The notes: generated by a model from the letters alone, not told the origin. A DNA stretch of 64,000 nucleotides from JACJYC01 sp964558465 (GCA_964558465.1 CAZLEF010000029.1:1-64000); one strand, 5' to 3'; counted from the first letter of the stretch, positions 52,215 through 60,897 are shown. Translations and numbers: made by a program.

Positions 52215-53356
52215 GATTTTTCTTGCAAAGCTACCCAGCAGCAGGTCATGTTGTGGAACTCATTGCTGCCACCGGTGGCCCGTCCGTATTCGCCATAAGT
52301 AAATAAGCCAGCCATGGGTACATTGTAAGCGCTTTGTACCCCTTGTAATTCTTCGGATGTCATAGGGCCAAATGCATCAATACGTCCTATACAGGAAAAC
52401 ATGACAAGCGCATCCGCTTCGGGCATTTCTGTTTCCTGAAACTGCTTTGCTCTTTCGCTGACCTCGGTCAATACATCAAAATCGGGCAACAAGGTGAATC
52501 GGAATTTATCGCCGGGCTTTATACTGCCTGATACGGTAATCCCTTTGGTGTCCATGTTAAAGCCGAGCGTAGAGCGGATGATGCTGCTACTATCTTCCCT
52601 CAACAGGTTTAAAAAAATGAGCTTCAGGTTGAAATCCTTGAAATCTTCCGGAGAAAGGCTTTCGCCCATATATTTCATCACAAGTTCAGTAGCAGGCTGG
52701 TTGTCAATTTCAAGAATCCAGCTTCCTTCGGACTTCGTGATTACCTTTTCAGTACCAATAGGCTTCATGCCCGAAGCAGCCCTGCCTTTCACCAAAACTT
52801 TATCTTCATTCAACACCAACATCAGTATTCCTTTGTTGGTAAGTATTGCGTTGTTGAATACATAGGTTTCTTTGAACAGGAGGTCGTCGCCGGCACCACC
52901 GCCCCAAATCGTTACTTCTTTTCCCGCTACCTGGCTGATGGATTGTATTATCTCTTCGCCAACCCCTATATCCTGCGGTCTTTCGATACTGTTACAAAGC
53001 AAAAATGCCGGTCTTTCAAAAACGGTCAGCGCCTGCTTTGTCATGTCGCTTGTTACTTCTGATAAATCACGGCCACTGTACGTTTCCAAAAGAATACGGA
53101 AGTTGGCTTTGTCCATATCAAGCAGCAGTATGGATATGCCCCCCTGGCTTACTTCGCTATCGGCAATCTCGCCGCCGGAGGTGGCCCCAAATACCTCAAT
53201 ATTGTGTTGCGAAAGCAGGTCTGCGACGGCCTTTATGTCCTGTTTGACGGATAGAAAAACAAGGGCCAGGGTTGGTGTGAAACCGTCCGTCATACTTACA
53301 CTCAGGGCCCTGGAAAATTCTTCTGTGGAATTTCCTTTGATGGATTTTGCTTTCAT
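52211..53356 (-). CDS. FIST domain signal-transduction protein 1
   Basis: A 381-residue stand-alone FIST_N plus FIST_C protein. FIST_N landmarks: GFTPTLALVFLS (25-36), GATSGGE (57-63) and GGGAGDD (152-158). FIST_C ends with LFTYGEYGRATGGSNEFHN followed by MTCCWVAL. FIST is a predicted small-ligand sensory domain found in prokaryotic signalling proteins. Here no output domain is attached, so the output is probably through the kinase gene, which overlaps its 3' end by 4 nt. It follows FIST2 by 4 nt. Confidence 0.9.
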   Translation of the reverse strand: MKAKSIKGNSTEEFSRALSVSMTDGFTPTLALVFLSVKQDIKAVADLLSQHNIEVFGATSGGEIADSEVSQGGISILLLDMDKANFRILLETYSGRDLSEVTSDMTKQALTVFERPAFLLCNSIERPQDIGVGEEIIQSISQVAGKEVTIWGGGAGDDLLFKETYVFNNAILTNKGILMLVLNEDKVLVKGRAASGMKPIGTEKVITKSEGSWILEIDNQPATELVMKYMGESLSPEDFKDFNLKLIFLNLLREDSSSIIRSTLGFNMDTKGITVSGSIKPGDKFRFTLLPDFDVLTEVSERAKQFQETEMPEADALVMFSCIGRIDAFGPMTSEELQGVQSAYNVPMAGLFTYGEYGRATGGSNEFHNMTCCWVALQEKS

Positions 53357-53360
53357 TTGA

Positions 53361-54527
53361 TTAATGTTTTTCCTTTAAGGTGACCACACAACAGGCGTTG
53401 TTATGAAATTCATTATTTCCGATTTTTGATTTTCCATACTCGCCGTAGGTAAAAAATCCTACCATTGGCGCATCCCAAACTTTTTGCACCTGTTCTATCT
53501 CCTCCTTCATTACCTCCCCAAAAGATAAATGCCTGCTCACGCAGGAAAACATGATGAGGGCATCGGCCTGCTGTTGTGCGTTGTCCTTGATGCTCTCACA
53601 TTCTGCAACGACCGATTGGATGGAATCAAATTCCGGCGGCAGCGAAAACTTGATGGCTGCCCCTTGAGGTACGCTTCCGGTACAGATAAGCGAACGGTCT
53701 ATACGATTGGCAAACCTGGTGGCACGTATGACAGCATCTCCATTTTCCCGCTCCAATTGCAATGGGTAATACCAGGAATTTAGAAACGGCACAATTTCCT
53801 GATTTTCATCCAGTTTTACCTCAACACCCAGGTATTTTATCAACATATCCAAGGCTGGTTTATCGTCTATGGTATAGACAATATTGCCTTCACTTTTTGT
53901 GACTGTTTTAGCGGTGCCAACCGCTTTCCAGCCACATGTGGCGATACCCCTGACATCTATTTTGTCTTCATCAAGAATGAGTGCTACAATGGCGTTGTCC
54001 AAACTTTTTCCATTGGTAAAAACAAGGGGGTTTTCTGCCAGCAAATCGTCTCCTGCCATGCCTCCAAATACCGTTACTTCCCTGTCTTCCGGCGCGGCGG
54101 GTTTTCCAAAACCTTGCAGGATGCCGTCAATAATTTGTTCGCCATCTATGAACACGCCACCTGTTGCGATGATGAACGCAGGATTGTTGAAGGTTTCTTT
54201 GCCGGTAATGCCCATTTTTTTGGCATCTTCCAGGGCTGTCTCCGTGCTTGTTTCCAGAAATTCCAATTTAAAATAATCTGGGTTCATGTCGAGTAACATC
54301 ATGACAATGCTACCAGCTTCAATGTCGCCATCAATGAATTCTCCGGCAGTTGTCGCTCCAAAAACTGCAATATTTCTTTTGTCCAATATCTCGCTAACCG
54401 TTTTACAATCATGTTTTACGGAATGGAAAACAATGGCCAGTGTTGGTTTAAAACCATCAGCAGTTGCATTGTCAATTTCTTTGATAATGGCTTCCGTTGA
54501 ATTTGCTTTTATTGTTTTTGAAATCAT
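53361..54527 (-). CDS. FIST domain signal-transduction protein 2
   Basis: A 388-residue FIST protein similar in plan to its neighbour but clearly diverged. Landmarks are GFKPTLAIVFHSVKHDC near the start, GATTAGEFIDGD, VFGGMAGDDLL and the C-terminal FFTYGEYGKSKIGNNEFHN with ACCVVTLKEK. Its double cysteine near the end is shared with FIST1 and FIST3. A 113-bp gap upstream contains a REP-like hairpin. Confidence 0.9.
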   Translation of the reverse strand: MISKTIKANSTEAIIKEIDNATADGFKPTLAIVFHSVKHDCKTVSEILDKRNIAVFGATTAGEFIDGDIEAGSIVMMLLDMNPDYFKLEFLETSTETALEDAKKMGITGKETFNNPAFIIATGGVFIDGEQIIDGILQGFGKPAAPEDREVTVFGGMAGDDLLAENPLVFTNGKSLDNAIVALILDEDKIDVRGIATCGWKAVGTAKTVTKSEGNIVYTIDDKPALDMLIKYLGVEVKLDENQEIVPFLNSWYYPLQLERENGDAVIRATRFANRIDRSLICTGSVPQGAAIKFSLPPEFDSIQSVVAECESIKDNAQQQADALIMFSCVSRHLSFGEVMKEEIEQVQKVWDAPMVGFFTYGEYGKSKIGNNEFHNNACCVVTLKEKH

Positions 54528-54575
54528 TTTCGGTGAAATTTTAAAAGCATTTTATGCCATTAATTTAGAAGCCTC

Positions 54576-54606
54576 ATTACGGGGTCGCTTGGAGCGCCCC
54601 CGTAAT
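54576..54606. repeat. REP-like hairpin, copy 1 (ATTACGGGG...CCCCGTAAT)
   Basis: ATTACGGGGTCGCTT and GAGCGCCCCCGTAAT form an almost perfect hairpin with a tiny loop between FIST3 and FIST2. The same unit is found at 58465-58495, with variants at 59826-59878 and 59906-59936. Confidence 0.85.
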
Positions 54607-54640
54607 TTGCCCCGGCGAAGGTGAGCAATGGATATTGCTT

Positions 54641-55795
54641 TCATTTGGTTTGATTTTTCTCTTTCAAAGTGACCACACAACAGGTGTTGTTGTGGAACTC
54701 GTGCTTGCCGCCTTTGGATTTTCCGTATTCGCCGTAAGTGAAAAACCCTACCATGGGGGCTTTCCAAACATCCTGGACCTGTTCGATTTCCTCGCCCGAC
54801 ATGACCCCGAAGGACAGATACCTGCTGACACAGGAAAACATGATGAGGGCATCCGCATCCCGCAGGTCATTTTCCCGAACTTCAGTACACTCCCCGACCA
54901 CGGTGTCAATCACGTCAAAATCGGGGGGCAAAGAGAACCGCACTTTGGAACCCTGCGGAATATTTCCGGCACAGACCAGCGAGCGGTCTGCCGTATTCCC
55001 CAGCATGGCGGTGCGCATCACAGCGGGGGCGTTTGTCCTTTCCAATTGCAGTGGGTAATAAGCGCCTAAATTGAACACGGTATTATTCAATGGCTCATCG
55101 CTCAAGCTCAGCCCCAGGTATTTCATGACGGTGTCAAGGGCAGGTTTTTCGTCAATGGTATAGACGACATTGCCCTTGCTTTTGGTGATGGTTTTGCTGA
55201 TGCCGATGGGTTTCCAGCCGCAGGTGGCTACCCCTGCTACATCCACTTTGTCCAGGTCCACTATCAGCGCCAAAAGCCCGGTGGTGCTCTGTTTTTCCAG
55301 GGTAAAAACCATCGGCCCGGTAAGCGCCAGGTCATCTCCGGCCATGCCACCGAATATGGTAGGCTCGCCGCCGAATCCGGCTTCGATACCAGCGATGATG
55401 GCCTCTCCATCTATGTCATTGACCCAGCCGGAAGCGATGATGAAAGCAGGGTTCGCAAAGGTCTCCCTGCCCAGCGCACCAAGCTTTCTTGCCGTTTCAA
55501 AATCGCTGTTGTCGAGTGTATCCAGGAATGACAGCCGGAAGTAGCCCGGGGCCATATCGAGCAGCATCACGACGATGCCGCCTTCGAGGATGTCCCTGCT
55601 GATGAATTCGCCGGAGGAGGTAGCGCCAAAAACCTGTATCCCATGGTCATGGAGCAAGGCGGTGAGGCCTGCGGTGTCCTGGGTGTAGGACATGAACACG
55701 ATGGCCAGCGTCGGGGCATAGCCATCGGACAGGCACTGTTCTAAAGCGGCTTGGATTTCCGCCGTGGATGTTCCGCTGATTGTTTTTGTTATCAT
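54641..55795 (-). CDS. FIST domain signal-transduction protein 3
   Basis: A 384-residue FIST protein. The frame is open far upstream (to 56260), but that part lies over the EthD gene. The ATG at 55795 begins MITKTISGTSTAEIQAALEQ, aligning with the starts of the other FIST proteins. Landmarks: GATSSGEF, FGGMAGDDLA, FFTYGEYGKSKGGKHEFHN and TCCVVTLKEK. It starts 23 nt after the EthD gene. Confidence 0.9.
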   Translation of the reverse strand: MITKTISGTSTAEIQAALEQCLSDGYAPTLAIVFMSYTQDTAGLTALLHDHGIQVFGATSSGEFISRDILEGGIVVMLLDMAPGYFRLSFLDTLDNSDFETARKLGALGRETFANPAFIIASGWVNDIDGEAIIAGIEAGFGGEPTIFGGMAGDDLALTGPMVFTLEKQSTTGLLALIVDLDKVDVAGVATCGWKPIGISKTITKSKGNVVYTIDEKPALDTVMKYLGLSLSDEPLNNTVFNLGAYYPLQLERTNAPAVMRTAMLGNTADRSLVCAGNIPQGSKVRFSLPPDFDVIDTVVGECTEVRENDLRDADALIMFSCVSRYLSFGVMSGEEIEQVQDVWKAPMVGFFTYGEYGKSKGGKHEFHNNTCCVVTLKEKNQTK

Positions 55796-55818
55796 GATGC
55801 CGGAGTTTGAATGATTGA

Positions 55819-56121
55819 TTATTCCACGGTGCCGATGATGACCTTCGCACCCCCGGTGGCGAAATTGGCCAGGTCGGCGGCAGTGGCCTGTCCTTCGGGC
55901 GAGCCCATGGTCGTTTGCATTTGCGAAGCATCCAAAAAATAAAGCTCGGCCATCCGGTAATATTCCGGCGAGGAACCATCCGGGCCGCCCAGCATTATGG
56001 TAAGCTCGACTTTGGCGATGCCTTGCATCTTTGCCACGAGGGGCATGTGGTGGTCCCGGTAATAATTTTCGAATGCTTCCGGGTCGGTAGGGTGTCCGTA
56101 CAGGACGGTTAATTTTTGCAT
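55819..56121 (-). CDS. EthD family (dimeric ferredoxin-like barrel) protein
   Basis: A 100-residue protein. MQKLTVLYGHPTDPEAFENY, followed by YRDHHMPL, is the EthD signature, and AELYFLDASQM and FATGGAKVIIGTVE complete the fold. EthD proteins are small dimeric alpha/beta barrels found with oxygenases and in catabolic pathways; their reaction is often unknown. Placed between FIST4 and FIST3 in the same operon, it hints that the sensed compounds are small organics that the cell also modifies. Confidence 0.85.
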   Translation of the reverse strand: MQKLTVLYGHPTDPEAFENYYRDHHMPLVAKMQGIAKVELTIMLGGPDGSSPEYYRMAELYFLDASQMQTTMGSPEGQATAADLANFATGGAKVIIGTVE

Positions 56122-56145
56122 TGGTTATGTTTTTTGATGTGAAGA

Positions 56146-57285
56146 TTATTTCACTTTCAACGCCACCGTACAGGTCGTCAGGTTGTGCATTTCCAGGTTG
56201 CCCCCCGTTGCCCGGCCCAGTTCGGCATTGCTGAACATGCCAACCATTGGCACTTTCCACACATTTTTGATGCCTTCAATTTCCTCCGACATCAACGGCC
56301 CCAGGGAGAGTATCCTGCCTGCGCAGCTAAAGACAACCAGGGTGTCGGCCTCGGGCATGCTGCTATCTTTGAGTTGCTGCACCCCTTTGACCACCTTCTC
56401 CATCACATCCCAATCCGGTGGAATGGAAAAGCGCACCTTCGACCCCTGTGGCACGGCGCCACTGGTAAAAAAAGAGTGGTCGTTCCAATCCACCACTAAT
56501 CCTGGGCGCATCACCGGGTCTCCTTTTTCCCGTTGCAGCTGGAGCGGCAGATTGGCGGCTAAATCTATCAGCAGGTTTTTGTTATCGGGCGTAATATTTT
56601 CCAGTCCGCCGTACTTCGTTGTGATGTCAACGGCGGGTACGTTGTCAATGGTATAGACATGGTTGCCATCGCTTTTCGTGACGGTTTTTTCTGTGCCCAC
56701 TGCTTTCCAGCCGCAAGTGGCGATGCCCTGTACTTCCACTTTGCTTTCATCCAGCACGAGGCAGACCATGCCATGGAGGCTGATTTTTCCATTGGTGAAA
56801 ACCTTAGTTTCGGTGAAGGCATAATCATCGCCCGCCCCGCCGCCGAAAACTTTTACCTGCTTCCCGGTAACGTCTTCGATGCCGTGCAGGATTTGCTCGC
56901 CGTCCACGCCGGCATTGCTCAGGCCGACAAGGAAAGCAGGATGGTCGAACCTTGCCTTGCCTTTCCGGGCTACAGACCTGGCCACCTCCCGGTAGTTTTG
57001 TTCCGGGTATTCTTCCAGGTATATTTGAAAATAGTCTGGGTTTAGGTCCATCAGCAGCACTGCCCAGGAGCCTTTTTCTGTTTCTTCGTCAATGAACTCG
57101 CCGTTGGTGGTACACCCGAAAATGGCGATGCCTTCCGCATCCATTGCCTCGTTGATGCCTTTCAGGTCCTGGCTTATGGAACTGAAAACGATGGCCAGGG
57201 TGGGCTTGAATTCCTCTGATATGGTTTTGGACAAGGCTGCTTTCAGCTCGGGGATGGATTTTCCTTTGATTGATTTTGCATTCAT
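56146..57285 (-). CDS. FIST domain signal-transduction protein 4
   Basis: A 379-residue FIST protein of a second subfamily with FIST5. Landmarks: MNAKSIKGKSIPELKAAL at the start, GCTTNGEFIDEETEKGSW, FGGGAGDDYAF, and a C-terminal MFSNAELGRATGGNLEMHN with LTTCTVAL. The FTYGEYG of FIST1-3 is replaced by MFSNAELG, and the CC pair by a single Cys. It starts 15 nt after FIST5 stops. Confidence 0.9.
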   Translation of the reverse strand: MNAKSIKGKSIPELKAALSKTISEEFKPTLAIVFSSISQDLKGINEAMDAEGIAIFGCTTNGEFIDEETEKGSWAVLLMDLNPDYFQIYLEEYPEQNYREVARSVARKGKARFDHPAFLVGLSNAGVDGEQILHGIEDVTGKQVKVFGGGAGDDYAFTETKVFTNGKISLHGMVCLVLDESKVEVQGIATCGWKAVGTEKTVTKSDGNHVYTIDNVPAVDITTKYGGLENITPDNKNLLIDLAANLPLQLQREKGDPVMRPGLVVDWNDHSFFTSGAVPQGSKVRFSIPPDWDVMEKVVKGVQQLKDSSMPEADTLVVFSCAGRILSLGPLMSEEIEGIKNVWKVPMVGMFSNAELGRATGGNLEMHNLTTCTVALKVK

Positions 57286-57300
57286 TTTAAGTTCATTTTA

Positions 57301-58440
57301 TCATTTCTCTTTTAAAGCCACACAGCAGGTCGTCAGGTTGAGCATCTCCAGATTGCCACCGGTGGCCCTGCCCAATTCTCCGGAGCTGAACATGCCTACC
57401 ATGGGTACTTGCCATACATTTTTAACGCCTTCAATTTCTTCTGACATCAGCGGCCCCAGGGCGACTGTCCTGCCTCCGCAACTGAAAATGACCAGGGCAT
57501 CCGCCTCGGGCATGCGTTCTTTTTTTAGCCGTTCCACGCCTTTCACCACTTTGTCAATCACATCCCAGTCGGGAGGAAGGGAAAAGCGCACCTTCGAGCC
57601 TTCCGGTACAGAACCGTTGGAGTAAAATGAACGGTCTGTCCAGTCTATCACAATTCCTGTCCGCATCACCGGGTCGCCATTTTCCCGCAGTAGTTGGAGC
57701 GGCAGGTTACAGGTAAATTCATGAAATAACCTTTCATTGTCGGGCGATACGTTTTCCAAACCGCCATATTTTGCGGTGATGTCCACGACTGGCACGCCTT
57801 CGACGGTATAGACATGGTTGCCTGCGCTTTTGGTGACCGTCTTTTCAGTGCCTATCGCTTTCCAGCCGCAGGTGGCGATGCCCTGCACCTCCACTTTGGA
57901 TTCATCCAGCGCCAGACAGACCAGGCCGCAGTTGCTCATTTTCCCATTGGTAAAAACAAAGGTTTCCCTGAGCGCTAAATCATCGCCCGCCAATCCTCCG
58001 AAGAGGTTGGTTTCCTGGCCGAAGACCTCTTCGAAACCATGCAAGATTTCTTCTCCGTTCGCTTCAAGATGGCTGACACCAATTAAAAAGGCAGAGGTTT
58101 CAAAACTAACCCCGACATTTTTTGCCACGGTACGGGCTACCTCCCGGTAATTTTTATCGGGATACGCTTCCAGGTGGATTTGAAAATAGTCCGGGTTGAG
58201 GTCCATCAGCAGCATTGTCCAGGTGCCTAATTCGGTTTCTTCGTCAATGAACTCGCCGTGGGTGGTGACGCCGAAGATGGCTATACCTTCCGCCTCCAAT
58301 GCCTCACAGATGCCCTGCAAGTCCTGGTTGATTGAACTAAAAACGACGGCCAGGGTGGGCAGAAATGCTTCCGATATGGTTTTGGCCAATGCTGCTTTCA
58401 GCTCGGGGATGGATTTCCCTTTGATTGATTTTGCTTGCAT
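57301..58440 (-). CDS. FIST domain signal-transduction protein 5
   Basis: A 379-residue FIST protein, close paralogue of FIST4 (same length, same MQAKSIKGKSIPELKAAL opening, GVTTHGEFIDEETELG, FGGLAGDDLA and MFSSGELGRATGGNLEMLN near the end). The sequence suggests a fairly recent tandem duplication. It is the first FIST gene in transcription order, 90 nt after the triple NTF2 gene with a REP-like hairpin in between. Confidence 0.9.
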   Translation of the reverse strand: MQAKSIKGKSIPELKAALAKTISEAFLPTLAVVFSSINQDLQGICEALEAEGIAIFGVTTHGEFIDEETELGTWTMLLMDLNPDYFQIHLEAYPDKNYREVARTVAKNVGVSFETSAFLIGVSHLEANGEEILHGFEEVFGQETNLFGGLAGDDLALRETFVFTNGKMSNCGLVCLALDESKVEVQGIATCGWKAIGTEKTVTKSAGNHVYTVEGVPVVDITAKYGGLENVSPDNERLFHEFTCNLPLQLLRENGDPVMRTGIVIDWTDRSFYSNGSVPEGSKVRFSLPPDWDVIDKVVKGVERLKKERMPEADALVIFSCGGRTVALGPLMSEEIEGVKNVWQVPMVGMFSSGELGRATGGNLEMLNLTTCCVALKEK

Positions 58441-58464
58441 CTTAATTTCATTTTATTATTTCTC

Positions 58465-58530
58465 ATTACGGGGTCGCTTCGAGCGCCCCCGTAATTTCAT
58501 TAGTTGCTTGAAGTGCCCCCGTAACAGGGG
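58465..58530. repeat. REP-like hairpin, copy 2, plus a half unit
   Basis: ATTACGGGGTCGCTT and GAGCGCCCCCGTAAT pair across 58465-58495, as in copy 1. A further right-arm-like sequence, TTGAAGTGCCCCCGTAAC, follows at about 58507-58524. Confidence 0.85.
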
Positions 58531-59817
58531 CTACTTCACCGCCGCCGCCGCCTGCTTTGTATCCGTAAACTGCTGGAACGCCGTGATTTTCCCATCCCGC
58601 AGCGTCCACAAATGCGCCGTTTGGGAGTCGATCTCCTTGCCCGTCGTTTTGTGTTTTGCCTTGTAGCGCAAGGTGGCCAGCACTTGGTTGCCCGACATGT
58701 CGTGCAGTTGGATGCCGGTCAAATTCCAGTACTCCCATTCTGCCCCGATGCGTGCGAACACTCCGTTCAGCACGGCCTCCGGGCCGATGTAGGGGTTCTT
58801 GTCGGCGTAGGGGAAATTCTCGGCTTCGTTCCAGACGATGCCGGCATCCATGACGGCCAGCACGGCGGGTACATCGCCTTTGGCAAATGCCTGGTACAGC
58901 CCGTCTACGACAGCCACGTTGCCCGGCGCCGACACGACTCCGAGTTGCGACAGGAGCGACATATTGTCCATGAAATCCCGCTCCTCGGCAATCTTGCCGT
59001 GTGGGCTCATGCGGACTATCGTGCTGCCGTTTATTTCGACCTGATTGCCGGTGGGCGGAATGCCAAAAAAGTCGCCCGTGTGCTTGCCCTTGAACGTCCA
59101 GTGTTTGACCAGTTGGTCGCCCTCGCCGAAGATGTTGTTGATGGTGAATTTGGTGTCGGAAAAAGCCGAGGTCAGGGCTTTGTAGTAACCCGCCATGCCC
59201 TCAATGCCAACGATGTTTTCGGGCTCGGCGTGCATGACCACGTCGGCTGTGAAATGCTCTTCATTGAAAAGTTCGAACCGGCCCTCGTTGATGATGGCGT
59301 CCCAGGTCTCGGTATACATTTTGATGTTGGCGGCCACCTTGGGGTCGGCATGCACCAGGGAAGTATGTACGGATTTAGCGATTTTCCATTGGCCGTCTTT
59401 TTTTATCATCGCATTGGCGTAGGCGCCGGTGATGTGGACGGGGATGTCGTACACATTGGTCTTGCCGTTCACCTCGTAGGTACCGCTGGCTACCCAGGCA
59501 TGCTCACGGTCCGACCAGTTGACGCTCAGTTGCCGGATGAAAACCGTAGCATTGTTCTTCACAAACTGGTCGGCGAAGTAGGCGGCGATGTTGTCAGCCC
59601 CTTTTATTTCCCTGCCCTCCTGGTCAATGCGGACGGCGTCGTCGAGGTACATTTTGCGGATGGCTTCGTGGTCTTGTTGGTTGTAGGCGTTCATGAAGTT
59701 GCGGGCGAAGGCCTGCATGTCGTGTTCGTTGGTTGCCGATTGGGCCTGTACATTGCCAGAAATAACGGCAAAGAGAAGGATGATTGGAAAAAGGAGATTT
59801 TTCATGATTGATTTCAT
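58531..59817 (-). CDS. Exported protein with three NTF2/SnoaL-like domains
   Basis: A 428-residue protein with a signal peptide (about 1-26, ending VQAQS; an alternative ATG lies 12 nt downstream). Three NTF2-like (alpha+beta cone) domains follow: about 30-155 (FARNFMNAYNQQDHEAIRKM), about 160-295 (ester-cyclase-like, ETWDAIINEGRFELFNEEHF) and about 300-428 (SnoaL_2-like, VDGLYQAFAKGDVPAVLAVM). Such domains bind or isomerise hydrophobic small molecules. Having three in one exported chain is unusual. It is the second gene of the FIST operon, so it may supply or scavenge the FIST ligands. Confidence 0.82.
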   Translation of the reverse strand: MKSIMKNLLFPIILLFAVISGNVQAQSATNEHDMQAFARNFMNAYNQQDHEAIRKMYLDDAVRIDQEGREIKGADNIAAYFADQFVKNNATVFIRQLSVNWSDREHAWVASGTYEVNGKTNVYDIPVHITGAYANAMIKKDGQWKIAKSVHTSLVHADPKVAANIKMYTETWDAIINEGRFELFNEEHFTADVVMHAEPENIVGIEGMAGYYKALTSAFSDTKFTINNIFGEGDQLVKHWTFKGKHTGDFFGIPPTGNQVEINGSTIVRMSPHGKIAEERDFMDNMSLLSQLGVVSAPGNVAVVDGLYQAFAKGDVPAVLAVMDAGIVWNEAENFPYADKNPYIGPEAVLNGVFARIGAEWEYWNLTGIQLHDMSGNQVLATLRYKAKHKTTGKEIDSQTAHLWTLRDGKITAFQQFTDTKQAAAAVK

Positions 59818-59825
59818 TTTTTTCT

Positions 59826-59936
59826 ATCACGGGGACACTTTCCCAAAGGGACTCCCGTGGTGCAAGTGCCCCCGTGATTTGAAGAGTTTGTTTCTGCCCA
59901 GCTAAGTTTCGGGGGCGCTTGAAGTGACCCCGAAAC
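59826..59936. repeat. REP-like hairpins, copies 3 and 4
   Basis: Copy 3 (59826-59878) pairs ATCACGGGGACACTT with AAGTGCCCCCGTGAT across a longer loop that has its own CCCAAAGGG dyad. Copy 4 (59906-59936) pairs GTTTCGGGGGCGCTT with AAGTGACCCCGAAAC. Both show the same CGGGG(N)CRCTT/AAGYGNCCCCG core as copies 1 and 2. Confidence 0.82.
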
Positions 59937-59937
59937 A

Positions 59938-60897
59938 TTAGGCGGCCGCCCCTTCCATCGCTTTCGCATATTGGTTCAAAGGCAGTCTGGCCGGCTTGAA
60001 ATGCACCCCCAACTCCTGCGTGGCCAGCGCATTGCTGTACACCGTGTTGGGTTGCCCGGCAGGCTCTTTCCCGTTGAGCATCAGCGAAATATCCGATACC
60101 CGGTAGCTCTCGCTGGTAATCAGGTAGTTCTTACCATGCAGGTTTTGGAGGGTAGCCGCCTTGTACACCGATTCGGCAACATCTGCTACATCCACGAGCG
60201 CCCAGTTCACATCCAGGTCGTAAAACATTTGGATAAATGGATTGGGAGCGATTTTATTTTTGAATAAAAACTGTATGCCCATCGAAGTGGAATCTTCCCG
60301 CGCCGACAGCGCCATGCCCATCACGCCCACCGGCGAAACGGTGGTAATTTCAAAACCTGTGTCAGGGTTATCGGCGATGAATTGTTCGACGGCCTGGTGG
60401 GCGAGGAATTTCGCCTGGGCATACGGGTGGTTCTCCTTGTTGAAATAGGGTTCGTCTTTTTCTGAAAATACCTGCCCTTCTGCCCAACCTTCCGGTAGCA
60501 ATGGAAAATTGGTATTGACCGCCGCCACCGAAGCGATGAACACCACCTTTTTCACCGCCGGCGTTTCGCTGACTACCCGCAGGAAATTCTCCGTGCCTTT
60601 GATCGTCGGGGCGAACAGATCCCGTTGCGGGTCTTCCACCTCCAATTGGAAAGGCGTGCCGCCATGCACAAGGAGGTCGCAGCCCGCGGCGAATGCTTTC
60701 AGTTGGTCGAGGTTTTGCACATCCATGGGAGCGAGTTCCATGTTTTCGGCATGGGGCAGCCCGAAGAGGTGGGCGTATTTTTCTTTGTTGGAAATGTCCG
60801 TGGCCGATACTTTGACCCGGTACCCGTTTTCCAAAAATTGTTTGGTGACGTAGCTGCCGATGAAGCCGCCGCCGCCGATGATGCCTGCTGTTTGCAT
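59938..60897 (-). CDS. NAD-dependent epimerase/dehydratase family protein (extended SDR)
   Basis: A 319-residue extended short-chain dehydrogenase. The Rossmann loop GGGGFIGS (about 8-15) and an HGG-type segment (LLVHGGTPF) are clear. The later YAQAKFLAHQAVEQF supplies the YxxxK catalytic pair, and the FIASVAAVN strand precedes it. It acts on a sugar, ketone or alcohol of unknown identity. It is the first gene of the operon that continues to the FIST proteins and cyclase; a CACCTTTG sequence at about 60924-60931 (minus strand) may be its -7 element. Confidence 0.85.
   Translation of the reverse strand: MQTAGIIGGGGFIGSYVTKQFLENGYRVKVSATDISNKEKYAHLFGLPHAENMELAPMDVQNLDQLKAFAAGCDLLVHGGTPFQLEVEDPQRDLFAPTIKGTENFLRVVSETPAVKKVVFIASVAAVNTNFPLLPEGWAEGQVFSEKDEPYFNKENHPYAQAKFLAHQAVEQFIADNPDTGFEITTVSPVGVMGMALSAREDSTSMGIQFLFKNKIAPNPFIQMFYDLDVNWALVDVADVAESVYKAATLQNLHGKNYLITSESYRVSDISLMLNGKEPAGQPNTVYSNALATQELGVHFKPARLPLNQYAKAMEGAAA

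Noticed and set aside
55796..56260. A 155-residue N-terminal extension of FIST3
   Set aside because: It overlaps the EthD gene in another frame, and the other FIST proteins begin exactly where the ATG at 55795 places this one.
58612..59811. A 399-codon plus-strand frame over the triple NTF2 gene
   Set aside because: Antisense shadow; no family features.
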